This document shows, piece after piece, positions 1 through 7,545 of a stretch of DNA of 64,000 nucleotides. The stretch comes from a virus. Each line of letters starts with the position of its first letter. Within the stretch, counting starts at the first letter, position 1. The notes below the pieces were generated by a model. That model saw only the letters and a list, made by a program, of their open reading frames with translations. It did not search any database and was not told the origin of the DNA. The stretch is taken from the IMG/VR virus record IMGVR_UViG_3300022890_000011, positions 1 to 64,000 of that record; one strand, given 5' to 3'. The position numbers and the translations under genes are program-made.

Positions 1-26
1 TGTGAATGCTGTTTTTTTACCTTGGA

Positions 27-500
27 TCATTCTAATATTTTTTTTAATTTTAATTTTCTTCTTATATTAATTTCTTCTAACATAGTTTCAAAATAAAGAC
101 TTCCAATAATTTTTTTCATTTTTAGAACATTTTTTAAATGTTCTAAATTCATATCTTTAATAAGAATATGTTTAAGTGGTTGTTTTCCATCTTTTCCATA
201 AGTTCCCCAAAATAAAATATCTCTTGCAAGATTATTTTGTTCTAATAAAATTTCATATTCTTCTTTATAATACCAAAATCCTGAATAATTAGAAATAATA
301 TTCAATTTAATTAATATTTGAGAAAATCTTAAATCTTGATTTTCTAACCAAAAATTTAGAATTTTTTCTTTATTATCATTAAAATTTTTTAAAATTTCTA
401 ATTGTTTTTCATCTGATAATATTTTATTAAATTCATTGCTAAGATATTTCTTAAAATCAATTTTTTCCATAAATAATGATATTCTTTCAATTGTTCTCAT
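27..500 (-). CDS. Hypothetical phage protein, 157 aa
   Basis: I do not recognise a named family. The protein is charged and mostly helical-looking. A central segment (about residues 55-95) combines DLRFSQILIKL, FWYYKEEYEILLEQ and ARDILFWGTYG, a pattern I associate with small proteins of unknown function in phages and host genomes. The start overlaps the stop of a 23-codon ORF upstream through ATGA, which supports translational coupling and an ATG at 500. The stop lies 26 bases from the window edge. No signal peptide or membrane segment is visible. It reads in the same direction as the Thg1-like and RNase H genes upstream and probably belongs to that operon. Confidence 0.7.
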   Translation of the reverse strand: MRTIERISLFMEKIDFKKYLSNEFNKILSDEKQLEILKNFNDNKEKILNFWLENQDLRFSQILIKLNIISNYSGFWYYKEEYEILLEQNNLARDILFWGTYGKDGKQPLKHILIKDMNLEHLKNVLKMKKIIGSLYFETMLEEINIRRKLKLKKILE

Positions 501-568
501 TTTGTTCTCATTTTTCTTTTTAAAATATTTTTTAATTTTCTTTCTCTTTCAAATTTTATTTTTTCCAT
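497..568 (-). CDS. Possible 23-aa ORF between Thg1-like gene and next gene
   Basis: A short, lysine- and arginine-rich reading frame starts at ATG 568 and ends with a TGA that overlaps the ATG of the next gene. The overlap is the usual coupling seen across this genome, so the frame may be translated. It is too short for any functional call and may simply be a chance frame or the remnant of a longer gene. Confidence 0.25.
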   Translation of the reverse strand: MEKIKFERERKLKNILKRKMRTK

Positions 569-620
569 AATTGTATTAAAATGTGGAATTTCAAGATTTA
601 TTGTAATATTATATACTGTT

Positions 621-1424
621 TTATTTGTTTAATTCTTTCCATTCTTTTCCATATATTATCACATCAATTTTATTTTCAATTTTTGACAATTGAGGTAAAT
701 CTAAAACTTCAACAATTTTTCTTTCAAATGTGAAATTTTTATCTTTTCTTGCATTATGTAATTCTGGTAAATTTTGAAGTTCTTTTTCACTTAATTTTCC
801 AGTTTTAATTTTTCTCTGAATATATGTTCCTCTTTTAAAAAAAGATGGATAATCATTCCAATTAATTCCTTTTTGAAATAACATTTCTTGTTTTTCAGAT
901 CCACTTTTAGATAAAAGTTCTGTTGGAGAATATACTGATTGTGCAGCTATTGAAATTGAATTTCTTACTGCATCATCTTCTCTATATTTAAATGAATTAA
1001 CTACTTCATCAAGATTAGGGACATTCCAAACTCTTGCATCAAATCGTGGCATTGTATCAACTTTTTCAGGGATATAGGTAGATAACCTGTTATTAAAATA
1101 AACTGAACACATCGCTGATAAATCAGTCATAATTTTAAATATTTTTCCATTAAAATATTGTTGTGAATCTCTATTATCAGTATACCATACAAGAGTTATT
1201 TCATCAGATTGAGTAAATGAACAGTTTGCATTAGTTTCTTTAACTAAATACTTTGCTGTATCTATCATCAACATTGATAAACGTTTATCATACGGTTTTT
1301 CTAAACTTCTTGTAAAAGTAGAAAAATTTTTACCATCTAATCTCGCAACAATTGGTAATAAAGGTATTAACCTCAATTTTGTTGTTTGAGATTCATATAA
1401 TTTCATTCTCTCTGAAAGTTTCAT
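621..1424 (-). CDS. Thg1-like 3'-5' RNA polymerase (tRNA-His guanylyltransferase family)
   Basis: Thg1 enzymes and their bacterial relatives (TLPs) add nucleotides in the 3'-5' direction to the 5' end of tRNAs, either to make G-1 of tRNA-His or to repair shortened tRNAs. The 267-aa length fits the family. Visible motifs: VARLDGKNFSTFTR with metal-binding Asp30, SDEITLVW with Asp74 and Glu75, FDARVWNVP at about 128-136, then EDDAVRNSI and WNDYPSFFKRG near the C-terminus. All catalytic acids are present, so the enzyme looks active. It lies upstream of small unknown genes and downstream of RNase H on the same strand. A phage tRNA-repair role together with the KptA-like gene at 28.2 kb is inference. 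Confidence 0.9.
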   Translation of the reverse strand: MKLSERMKLYESQTTKLRLIPLLPIVARLDGKNFSTFTRSLEKPYDKRLSMLMIDTAKYLVKETNANCSFTQSDEITLVWYTDNRDSQQYFNGKIFKIMTDLSAMCSVYFNNRLSTYIPEKVDTMPRFDARVWNVPNLDEVVNSFKYREDDAVRNSISIAAQSVYSPTELLSKSGSEKQEMLFQKGINWNDYPSFFKRGTYIQRKIKTGKLSEKELQNLPELHNARKDKNFTFERKIVEVLDLPQLSKIENKIDVIIYGKEWKELNK

Positions 1425-1428
1425 TTTA

Positions 1429-1692
1429 TTATTTATTTTTTAAAAAATTATAATTTTTTAATATTAATGAACTATCAACATTAAAAAACCTTTTATTGAT
1501 TATGTCTATCATTTCTAATTTAATAGTATCAATATGGAATTTCATTGTATTTGTAATTGGAACTGAAACACCATCAACTTTACTATTTGCACAAAGCACT
1601 ATTCTAACATGAATAAAATCTTTATCCAATGAATCCCAAATTTTTGCATCAGGATATTTTTTTTCTAAATATGTTTTTATTTTAGTTGTCAT
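1429..1692 (-). CDS. Hypothetical protein, 87 aa
   Basis: Unrecognised small protein. The longest frame would begin with TTG at 1707; the ATG at 1692 gives a more natural start (MTTKIKTYLEKKYP) and a shorter overlap with the RNase H gene upstream. The sequence alternates lysine-rich helix and short hydrophobic strands, with no membrane segment. It sits four bases from the Thg1-like gene and is very likely co-transcribed with it and with RNase H. Confidence 0.65.
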   Translation of the reverse strand: MTTKIKTYLEKKYPDAKIWDSLDKDFIHVRIVLCANSKVDGVSVPITNTMKFHIDTIKLEMIDIINKRFFNVDSSLILKNYNFLKNK

Positions 1693-2227
1693 AATTCTTA
1701 TTTTCAATATTTTTAATTATTCTGTATTTTAATTTTCTTTTTGATTTAAATAAATTAGGATGATATTTTTGTCTTTTTCTTGATGCATTAGATAATCTAT
1801 CTGCAACTTCATTTCCATATACCCCACAATGTCCTTTAATCCATCTTATTTCAACATTATTTTTCTTTATTAATTTATCACATTCATTAATAATTGTTTG
1901 ATGTGTTTTTCTTAATTCTTTAGTATTTGTCTTTTTAATATCATTTAAAATATAAAAGTTTTGAATATTGTCAGTATATATGATAATTTTATCATATTTT
2001 TTCTTAATATTTTTTAATGAAAATAACATTCCAAATGCTTCAGTAATTCCAGATGTGTAATCATCATAATTTGAAATTTTTAAATATTCTGAAATGTGTT
2101 TTACATTTGTTCTCATTTGCAAAAATTTTTCTTTTTCATTTTCTATAAACAATACTCCAATTCCTATATCATCATTTTGATTTCCATCTCCTGAAGCATC
2201 ACAATATATATTTAATATTTTTTTCAT
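1682..2227 (-). CDS. rnhA: Ribonuclease HI
   Basis: RNase HI cuts the RNA strand of RNA-DNA hybrids and removes replication primers. Numbered from the longer frame, the active-site carboxylates are Asp15 in YCDASGDG, Glu68 in TEAFGML, Asp91 in IYTDN and Asp148 in NEVADRL, with the catalytic-loop His138 in KGHCG. All are intact. I chose ATG 2227 (MKKILNIYCDASG) rather than the frame's first codon because the core beta-strand then starts right after the Met. A basic C-terminal tail (SRKRQKYHPNLFKSKRK) extends beyond the usual core. The gene heads the minus-strand operon containing the Thg1-like gene. Confidence 0.9.
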   Translation of the reverse strand: MKKILNIYCDASGDGNQNDDIGIGVLFIENEKEKFLQMRTNVKHISEYLKISNYDDYTSGITEAFGMLFSLKNIKKKYDKIIIYTDNIQNFYILNDIKKTNTKELRKTHQTIINECDKLIKKNNVEIRWIKGHCGVYGNEVADRLSNASRKRQKYHPNLFKSKRKLKYRIIKNIENKNYDN

Positions 2228-2277
2228 ATTGCAAAGATACAAAAAATTTATTTAATTAAAAAATTCATTTGAAATAA

Positions 2278-2287
2278 TTAATATATA
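2278..2287 (+). promoter_or_regulatory. TTAATATATA motif, candidate phage promoter
   Basis: Exact copy of the recurrent 10-mer, 23 nt upstream of the ATG of the Dps-like gene, in the divergent gap between RNase H and that gene. The promoter role is inferred from recurrence and spacing only. Confidence 0.5.
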
Positions 2288-2310
2288 AATAAAAATATTA
2301 AATTTAAATT

Positions 2311-2724
2311 ATGAAAAAAGATATAATACTATTTGAAAGTTTTGGTTCTAATCAAAATCCAACACATTCTGAAATAGCAGTAAAGACATTACATATTATA
2401 ATTCAGTTTCAGATGTTTCATTGGCAAACTGAAAAATATTCACAACATAATATATTTGATAAATTTATTAATGATTTTAAAGAACTTGGAGATCAATTAG
2501 TTGAAGTTATATCTGGGATTTATGGTAGAGTTGTTATTCAACAAGAGACAGCAATACCAATTAGAAATATTTCTGAATTAGATTCACTAGGGTTTATTGA
2601 ACAAGCAATTGATATTTATAATGTTTATAAAGAAAATATAGTTAAAGAAGCAGAAATTATAACTATTATAGATGAAATACTTGCATTGTTTCAACAACTA
2701 AAATATTTATTATCTTTTAATTAA
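2311..2724 (+). CDS. Dps/ferritin-like four-helix protein
   Basis: This 137-aa protein contains FHWQTEKYSQHNIFDKF and ELGDQLVEVISG (about residues 37-68). That spacing resembles the HWxxxGxxFxxxHxxFxxxxxxxxxxxDxxAE core of Dps proteins, in which His, Asp and Glu bind iron at the ferroxidase site. Helical segments follow to residue 137, consistent with a four-helix bundle. Phage proteins of this kind are known and are annotated only by domain of unknown function. The role could be DNA or iron protection, or a structural use of the fold. The start is the ATG 23 nt after a TTAATATATA motif. Confidence 0.5.
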   Translation: MKKDIILFESFGSNQNPTHSEIAVKTLHIIIQFQMFHWQTEKYSQHNIFDKFINDFKELGDQLVEVISGIYGRVVIQQETAIPIRNISELDSLGFIEQAIDIYNVYKENIVKEAEIITIIDEILALFQQLKYLLSFN

Positions 2725-2735
2725 ACCTATATATA

Positions 2736-2745
2736 TTAATATATA
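2736..2745 (+). promoter_or_regulatory. TTAATATATA motif close to a start codon
   Basis: Exact 10-mer ending only 4 nt before the ATG of the RuvC-like gene. The spacing is shorter than at other copies, so this one may be a chance match in AT-rich DNA or imply a very short leader. Confidence 0.25.
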
Positions 2746-2749
2746 ATAT

Positions 2750-3460
2750 ATGTATAATTTGATCGGATTAGACATCTCAAAAGTATCAACTGCCATGACA
2801 ATCGAAGTTAATGGAGTTGAATATTTATTTTCTTACAATACTAAAAAAAGTAATTATAAATGGAATAAAATATTACTTGGGGTTAAAAATCTCAAAATAA
2901 GAAATTATCAATATGAGAAAATAGATAATTATTCTAAAAATGAAATATCACAATTAGGTATTTTTATAAATATCGCAAATGATTTAATTGAAGATATTTT
3001 ATCAGTAATAAACATTAATGATGAATCTATCTTTTATTTAGAAGGATTTTCATATGGTTCTGCTGGTGGTCCATTTATTGATTTAATTGGTATTGCATCT
3101 ATAGTTAGGTCTAAAATATATGAAAATATCCCTAATATAAAAGAAATCAAAATAATAGCCCCTAAATCATTAAAATTAATTTCTTGTGAAATGGTTTATG
3201 GTTCTGAAATGGTTGATATTGGAAAAAGAAAACCAAAAGTTGTTAAAATAATAAATACAAATAAAAATAAAGTAAAAGGTGGAGATTTTTCAAAACATGA
3301 TATGTTTGACGCAATTATAGATTATAATAAAGATTATATTTTATTAGATTTATTTAAAGAAAAATATGATGAAATCACATCTGTAAAAGCATATCCCAAA
3401 CCTCTCGAAGATATTAATGATTCATATTTATTAAAAGAGATTATAAAATTTACTTCTTAA
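2750..3460 (+). CDS. RuvC-like Holliday junction resolvase (RNase H fold), copy 1
   Basis: The 236-aa protein opens with IGLDISKVSTAMTI (Asp8), followed by FYLEGFSYG (Glu98) and a C-terminal EDINDSYLL with Asp221 and Asp224. This is the order of acidic residues of the RuvC/RNase H-fold resolvases that cut four-way DNA junctions. A clear paralogue is encoded at 45002-45721 with the same motif order, and both share CEMVYG around residue 150. Family placement is by motif only. Junction cleavage before packaging or during recombination is the expected role. The stop overlaps convergently with the AAA+ gene. Confidence 0.65.
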   Translation: MYNLIGLDISKVSTAMTIEVNGVEYLFSYNTKKSNYKWNKILLGVKNLKIRNYQYEKIDNYSKNEISQLGIFINIANDLIEDILSVININDESIFYLEGFSYGSAGGPFIDLIGIASIVRSKIYENIPNIKEIKIIAPKSLKLISCEMVYGSEMVDIGKRKPKVVKIINTNKNKVKGGDFSKHDMFDAIIDYNKDYILLDLFKEKYDEITSVKAYPKPLEDINDSYLLKEIIKFTS

Positions 3461-4670
3461 CTAAAAAGTTTTTAACTAACATTTGCCATGCTGGAATTTT
3501 TTTACCTTTAATAGTCATCTCAAAAGCATTTGATAATTTAATATTTAAACAATGAACAAATGTTCTTAAATTTAATGCAAATCTTAAATCATATTCTTTA
3601 TGCATTCCAATCATAAAATCTAAAATATCATTTTTTTCACCAATTTTTATATTTGGTTTTATTTTTGGCATTATTTTTTTAATTCTATTAATAACTTCAT
3701 CTATTGATGGATTAATATCAACAAATAAAGATCTTGATATTAATGCTTCATCCAATTCTTCTCCCGGTTTATTAGTAATAAATATTATTCTCCCTGTAAA
3801 TTCAAATTGTTTAGGTAATTTTCCTGTTTCATCATAAATTTCTTGAATTTTTTGATCACTCATACCAAAAGAATCAAAATTAATTTTTAATATTCTTGAT
3901 ACTTTTCTTATTGGTTGAGTATCTAATACTGCTTTTAATAAATTAACAGATTCTTCACTTTTATATACAGAATCCATATCATCAAACACAATTAATTTAT
4001 CTCTATTTTTAAATAATATATCATATAATCCTGCTGTTGTTATATCACCAGACACATCAATATAATCAACTCTCATATCTTTTAATGTGTTCATAATATC
4101 TGTAGTTTTTCCCATACCGGCAGATCCACTAACAACTAATGAATTAGATACTTTATAAGCTACTTGAGCTGTATATAATTTAACAGCTTCAAATGAATCC
4201 ATATCTTGTTCAAAAACATTTTTATTTATTTTAAATGTTTTTAATTCTGTTTCTTCATCTGGGCTTTTCTTTATTGTTGGTTCATGTTCATTAAGTTCAT
4301 ATAATTCAAATTCTTCTTCTACAAAATCAACAATATCATCTAATACTCCCATAATTGAATCTGAAATATTCATTTGATATGTTGGTTTATTATAAATTTT
4401 ATTTAATGTTAAAAATTCAAAATTATCCCATAAATCAATTGAAACTAATTTACGTTTATTAAAATTAAGTCTAATAGCTCTTTCATCTGGAATTAAAAAT
4501 AATTTTCCAGTTAATATTTCATCTGAATTATTTTTTTTAACTTGAAATTCTTCTTCATATGGGAAAAATTCATAATTAGTATTTTTTAATAAATAATTAA
4601 TAACTAATTCAATATATTTATTCTGTTTTTGACTTATATTTTCTAATAAAAAATTTGTATATTTTTTCAT
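3450..4670 (-). CDS. AAA+ ATPase with T4-type capsid-targeting-like N-terminus
   Basis: The 406-aa protein begins MKKYTNFLLENIS, resembling the cleavable targeting peptide of T4 internal proteins, with a possible prohead-protease site after LLE. An acidic linker follows (about residues 110-145). The AAA+ core has Walker A SGSAGMGKTT (181-190), Walker B LIVFDD (226-231) and sensor 1 IIFITNKP (about 294-301), followed by an arginine-containing region (SRSLFVD) and a helical lid. The N-terminal 100 residues are unrecognised. A shorter, degenerate relative with a similar tag lies at 24600-24980. An ATP-driven remodelling role is known for the family; packaging in the virion is inference. Confidence 0.75.
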   Translation of the reverse strand: MKKYTNFLLENISQKQNKYIELVINYLLKNTNYEFFPYEEEFQVKKNNSDEILTGKLFLIPDERAIRLNFNKRKLVSIDLWDNFEFLTLNKIYNKPTYQMNISDSIMGVLDDIVDFVEEEFELYELNEHEPTIKKSPDEETELKTFKINKNVFEQDMDSFEAVKLYTAQVAYKVSNSLVVSGSAGMGKTTDIMNTLKDMRVDYIDVSGDITTAGLYDILFKNRDKLIVFDDMDSVYKSEESVNLLKAVLDTQPIRKVSRILKINFDSFGMSDQKIQEIYDETGKLPKQFEFTGRIIFITNKPGEELDEALISRSLFVDINPSIDEVINRIKKIMPKIKPNIKIGEKNDILDFMIGMHKEYDLRFALNLRTFVHCLNIKLSNAFEMTIKGKKIPAWQMLVKNFLVKK

Positions 4671-4695
4671 TTAATTTGTTTATTCTTCTTTTGTT

Positions 4696-4705
4696 TATAT
4701 ATTAA
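4696..4705 (-). promoter_or_regulatory. TTAATATATA motif upstream of AAA+ gene
   Basis: Exact copy on the minus strand, 25 nt upstream of the ATG of the AAA+ ATPase gene, in the short gap after the preceding gene. It fits the common spacing of this motif. Confidence 0.5.
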
Positions 4706-4707
4706 AT

Positions 4708-5091
4708 TTATTCTCCACTAAATTCTGTATCTAAAATATTAATTATAATATTTACATCTTCATCAATAAAATCTCCATCTTCTTTTTCAACTTCCATTTG
4801 TCGGCAAATAGTATTCAATGTTTTTTGATCAACTTGAATGTTGTGGCCATATGTGTTTGCCATAGTTTTATCAAAAATTTGTTCTATTATTTTAGTTAAT
4901 GATCTACTATTAAATTTTTTATTTACTCCAAAATGACCTGTTAATTTTTCAATAACATCATTAACATATCTCATTTTTTTATTTTTATCATCTTCATTTA
5001 CCCAATTTGCCCAATTTTCAAATACTCTATCAGTTTCAACCCAATATCCTTTATTATTAAGTTTTTCAAACGTTTTTATATATTTCATCAT
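4708..5091 (-). CDS. Small tagged protein, 127 aa
   Basis: Unrecognised protein starting M(M)KYIKTFEKLN, a member of the N-terminally tagged set of this genome. The body is acidic and helical, with DDKNKKMRYVNDVIEKL and KIIEQIFDK as likely helices, and an acidic C-terminus; the C-terminal GLL-type tag is absent. Two adjacent ATGs (5091 and 5088) are equally possible starts. It lies in a minus-strand block of tagged genes reading toward the AAA+ gene. A structural or delivered virion protein is the best guess from the tag alone. Confidence 0.65.
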   Translation of the reverse strand: MMKYIKTFEKLNNKGYWVETDRVFENWANWVNEDDKNKKMRYVNDVIEKLTGHFGVNKKFNSRSLTKIIEQIFDKTMANTYGHNIQVDQKTLNTICRQMEVEKEDGDFIDEDVNIIINILDTEFSGE

Positions 5092-5095
5092 TATT

Positions 5096-5482
5096 TTAAT
5101 TTTTTTTTAAATAGTATTCATTTATTTCAAAAATGAAATCATCTAATATTTTTTTCCATTCTATTATATCAAAACTCCATTTATCCTCAAATCTTAAAAA
5201 TAATTTTTTAGGATAATCTGGATTTTTTGGATCTATAACAATATCAATATGGTCATTTGTTTCACAATCTTCTCTATATATATTATATGTATGAAAATTA
5301 TTAAATTTATCATAATGATATGTAATTTCACCTATTTTAAACATTTGCCAAACTTCTGTAAATTTTGTTTTTGCAGTATAATATTTAAGTTTAATCTTTA
5401 AAGATTCACCTTCATATTTATTATTTATGTTTTGAAGAAATGTTTTTTCATTAAATATTTCATATAATTTTATATATTTCAT
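5096..5482 (-). CDS. Small tagged protein, 128 aa
   Basis: Starts MKYIKLYEIFNEKTF. The FNE at positions 10-12 matches the (L/I/F)xE consensus cut by T4-like prohead proteases, so the first 12 residues could be a removable targeting peptide. The remainder has aromatic, beta-rich stretches (about residues 35-100), including VWQMFKIGEITYHYDKF, and is otherwise unrecognised. It lies 4 nt upstream of the next tagged gene, consistent with an operon. No membrane segment or C-terminal tag. Confidence 0.65.
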   Translation of the reverse strand: MKYIKLYEIFNEKTFLQNINNKYEGESLKIKLKYYTAKTKFTEVWQMFKIGEITYHYDKFNNFHTYNIYREDCETNDHIDIVIDPKNPDYPKKLFLRFEDKWSFDIIEWKKILDDFIFEINEYYLKKN

Positions 5483-5502
5483 ATTAATATTTTTTTACTT
5501 TT

Positions 5503-5790
5503 TTATGAATTATATTCTAAATCAAACTCTTGATAATCATCTGTTTCTCCGGTGATTGTTATATTTTGTGGTTGTTGTTCATTTTTTAAATAGTCAAATA
5601 ATTGTCTTAATACTATTTCAAAATTATCATCCATAATAAAATCTACTAAATCAGACATATCAAACTCTTGATAATCATCTGTTTTTGTAATATTATTTAA
5701 ATATGTATGAAAATTTTCTATATCTTCATCACTTAAATCCAAATATTGTTCAAGTATTCCATTTTCAATTGCATCTGATGAACTACACAC
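5503..5790 (-). pseudogene. 5'-truncated small acidic gene cut by the IS element
   Basis: The frame has no ATG at its beginning; the only possible start is a GTG at 5790 that lies inside the terminal hairpin of the IS200/IS605 element. The natural N-terminus is therefore missing. What remains is a 90-odd residue acidic protein with two near-identical segments (KTDDYQEFD and ETDDYQEFD). They are encoded by a 25-bp direct repeat at about 5524 and 5660. The missing part is not found beyond the other end of the IS, so insertion was accompanied by deletion or rearrangement. It may have been another tagged gene. Confidence 0.6.
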
Positions 5791-6982
5791 AAGCTAAAGA
5801 CTTGTGTGTTTCAGGTTTCATAGACTCATCTAACGACAACGCCTCCACCTGTTTTTGTTTAATGTCCGACTCAATCCCTGAACCAGACAATATTTTTAAT
5901 CCTTGTTTTAATATATTTTTAGCCGCATTAAAATCTCTATCATGTGTTGTATTACATGATGGACAAATCCATTCTCTATCTTTTAATGTTAAATCTTGGT
6001 TTATCCAACCACACTTAGAACACATTTTACTTGATGGGAAAAATCTATCAATTTTTACATATTGTTTATCATTCCATTTAGCTTTATATTCTAACATAGA
6101 ATAGAATGTACCTAAACTAACATCTACAAATGCTTGTGCTAACTTATGATTTTTCATCATATTTTTAACTGCTAAATCTTCTACACAGATTACATCGTGG
6201 TTTTTGATGATTTCTGTGGAAATTTTGTGTAAATAATCTTTTCTTACATTAGTTATTTTTTCGTGAATTATAGCAAGATTTTGTCTTTGTTTATTTCTTG
6301 ATGAACTTCCTTTTACCTTTTTAGATAATTGTCGTTGTTCATACTTTAATTTCTTTAAATTATTCTTTAATGTTTTAATATTTTCATAGACTTTACCATC
6401 ACTTAATATAGCTAAGTCTTTAATTCCAGTATCAATTCCTATTTTAGAACATGTTTTTTCAAATTGTTTATGTTGAACTTCACAGGTAATAGAAACATAA
6501 TATTTATCTGTTACTGATTTAGATATTGTGGCAAAGGCTATTTTACCATCAATTTCTTGGTGTAAATTAATTTTAATTCCTTCTTTAAATTTAGGTATAT
6601 TTAATTTATTATCTTTAATTAACACATTTTGTGGAATTTTAAACGATTGTCTATCATATTTTGATTTAAATTTTGGAAATTTAGTTTGTTTTCTAAAAAA
6701 TTTCATATATGATGTATCAAGATTTCTTAAGCCTGATTGAAGTGTTTGGCTATTAATTTCTTTTAACCAAATATAATTCTCATCTTTCTTTAATTGAGTT
6801 AAATCATTAGCATTATCATAATAATTAAGTGATTTCTTATCTTCACCAAGATAACTTTCTTTTCTTTTGTTTAGATAGTAATTAAAAACAAATCTATTTG
6901 CACCAAAATGTTTAGCCAACAAGATTTCTTGTTCTTTACCTGGATATATTCTAAACTTAAATGACTTAAATATTGTTTTCAT
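5783..6982 (-). CDS. tnpB: TnpB RNA-guided endonuclease (OrfB) of IS200/IS605
   Basis: TnpB is the compact RuvC-type nuclease ancestral to Cas12. It uses an omega-RNA from the element's right end to cut DNA next to a transposon-associated motif, which helps retain the IS. The 399-aa protein carries RuvC-I Asp184 in IGIDTGIKDLAIL, RuvC-II Glu268 in VICVEDLAVKN, a zinc ribbon with Cys321, Cys324, Cys340 and Cys343, and RuvC-III Asp350 in HDRDFNAAKNIL. The N-terminal region is the usual helix-turn-helix/wedge part. All key residues are intact. A TTAATATATA match lies only 7 nt upstream of its ATG. Confidence 0.95.
   Translation of the reverse strand: MKTIFKSFKFRIYPGKEQEILLAKHFGANRFVFNYYLNKRKESYLGEDKKSLNYYDNANDLTQLKKDENYIWLKEINSQTLQSGLRNLDTSYMKFFRKQTKFPKFKSKYDRQSFKIPQNVLIKDNKLNIPKFKEGIKINLHQEIDGKIAFATISKSVTDKYYVSITCEVQHKQFEKTCSKIGIDTGIKDLAILSDGKVYENIKTLKNNLKKLKYEQRQLSKKVKGSSSRNKQRQNLAIIHEKITNVRKDYLHKISTEIIKNHDVICVEDLAVKNMMKNHKLAQAFVDVSLGTFYSMLEYKAKWNDKQYVKIDRFFPSSKMCSKCGWINQDLTLKDREWICPSCNTTHDRDFNAAKNILKQGLKILSGSGIESDIKQKQVEALSLDESMKPETHKSLACV
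5785..5809. repeat. IS terminal hairpin beside tnpB (likely right end)
   Basis: Nine-base stem ACACACAAG/CTTGTGTGT with a 7-nt loop. It overlaps the last codons of tnpB and forms the expected terminal structure recognised by the Y1 transposase. It probably also lies in the 3' scaffold of the TnpB guide RNA. Confidence 0.75.
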
Positions 6983-7087
6983 TAAAAGTATATATTAAAC
7001 TTTAAAAGTCATTTTTTACATTTTTTAATTTTTTTGTAAAATACTTTAATATTTATGAAAAGTATTCACAAAAAAAATTAAAAAGTT

Positions 7088-7501
7088 ATGTCTAAAAATT
7101 CTAATTACAATTCAACAAATCGTTCAAAACACTATTTAAAATGTCATTTAATCTTTGTATGTAAATACAGAAAGAAATTACTGGTTGGTCAGTTAAAAGA
7201 TGATATGAAACAATTATTACTAAATATTGCTTCTAAAAGTGATTTTGAAATAGAAGTCTTTGAAAGTGATATAGATCATATACATTTCTTAATTAGATAT
7301 ATACCAAGATTATCTATCACATCAATTGTCAGAAAGTTAAAACAGGAATCCACCTATCATATATGGCGTTCAGTTCATAGAAATTATTTATATAGTCATT
7401 TCTGGAAAGAAAGAACTTTTTGGTCAGATGGATATTTTGTTTGTTCAATTGGAGAAGCAAATCCGAATACTATTAAACAATATATTTTAAGTCAAGGATA
7501 A
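7088..7501 (+). CDS. tnpA: IS200/IS605 Y1 transposase TnpA
   Basis: Y1 HUH transposases excise and insert the element as single-stranded DNA. This 137-aa protein has the usual length, the HUH pair in DHIHFLIRY (about residues 62-70) and the catalytic tyrosine in IKQYILSQG at the C-terminal helix. It also has the conserved IVRKLKQEST and FWKERTFWSDGYFVCSIG blocks. The gene is divergent from tnpB and appears functional. Phage replication would supply the single-stranded DNA these elements prefer. Confidence 0.95.
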   Translation: MSKNSNYNSTNRSKHYLKCHLIFVCKYRKKLLVGQLKDDMKQLLLNIASKSDFEIEVFESDIDHIHFLIRYIPRLSITSIVRKLKQESTYHIWRSVHRNYLYSHFWKERTFWSDGYFVCSIGEANPNTIKQYILSQG

Positions 7502-7522
7502 ATGTTTTTTATTCACTTACAT

Positions 7523-7545
7523 CACACAAGCTAAAGACTTGTGTG
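7523..7545. repeat. IS terminal hairpin beyond tnpA (likely left end)
   Basis: Eight-base stem CACACAAG/CTTGTGTG with the same 7-nt loop and the same orientation as the copy at 5785. It overlaps the apparent beginning of the truncated GuaB-like frame. Confidence 0.75.

Larger units (their letters stand above)
5785..7545. mobile_element. IS200/IS605-family insertion sequence with divergent tnpB and tnpA
   Basis: A Y1 (HUH) transposase gene and a TnpB gene lie divergently between two copies of the same hairpin. The hairpin (stem ACACAAG, 7-nt loop, stem CTTGTGT) is at 5785-5809 and 7523-7545 in the same orientation. Both ORFs are full length with all catalytic residues, so the element looks active. 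The end beside the tnpB stop is expected to be the right end. The exact cleavage positions are not certain, since these elements cut a few nucleotides outside the hairpins and make no target duplication. Confidence 0.85.

Noticed and set aside
5703-6104. 133-aa plus-strand frame across the IS end
   Set aside because: It is antisense to the tnpB zinc-ribbon region and shows no family signature.
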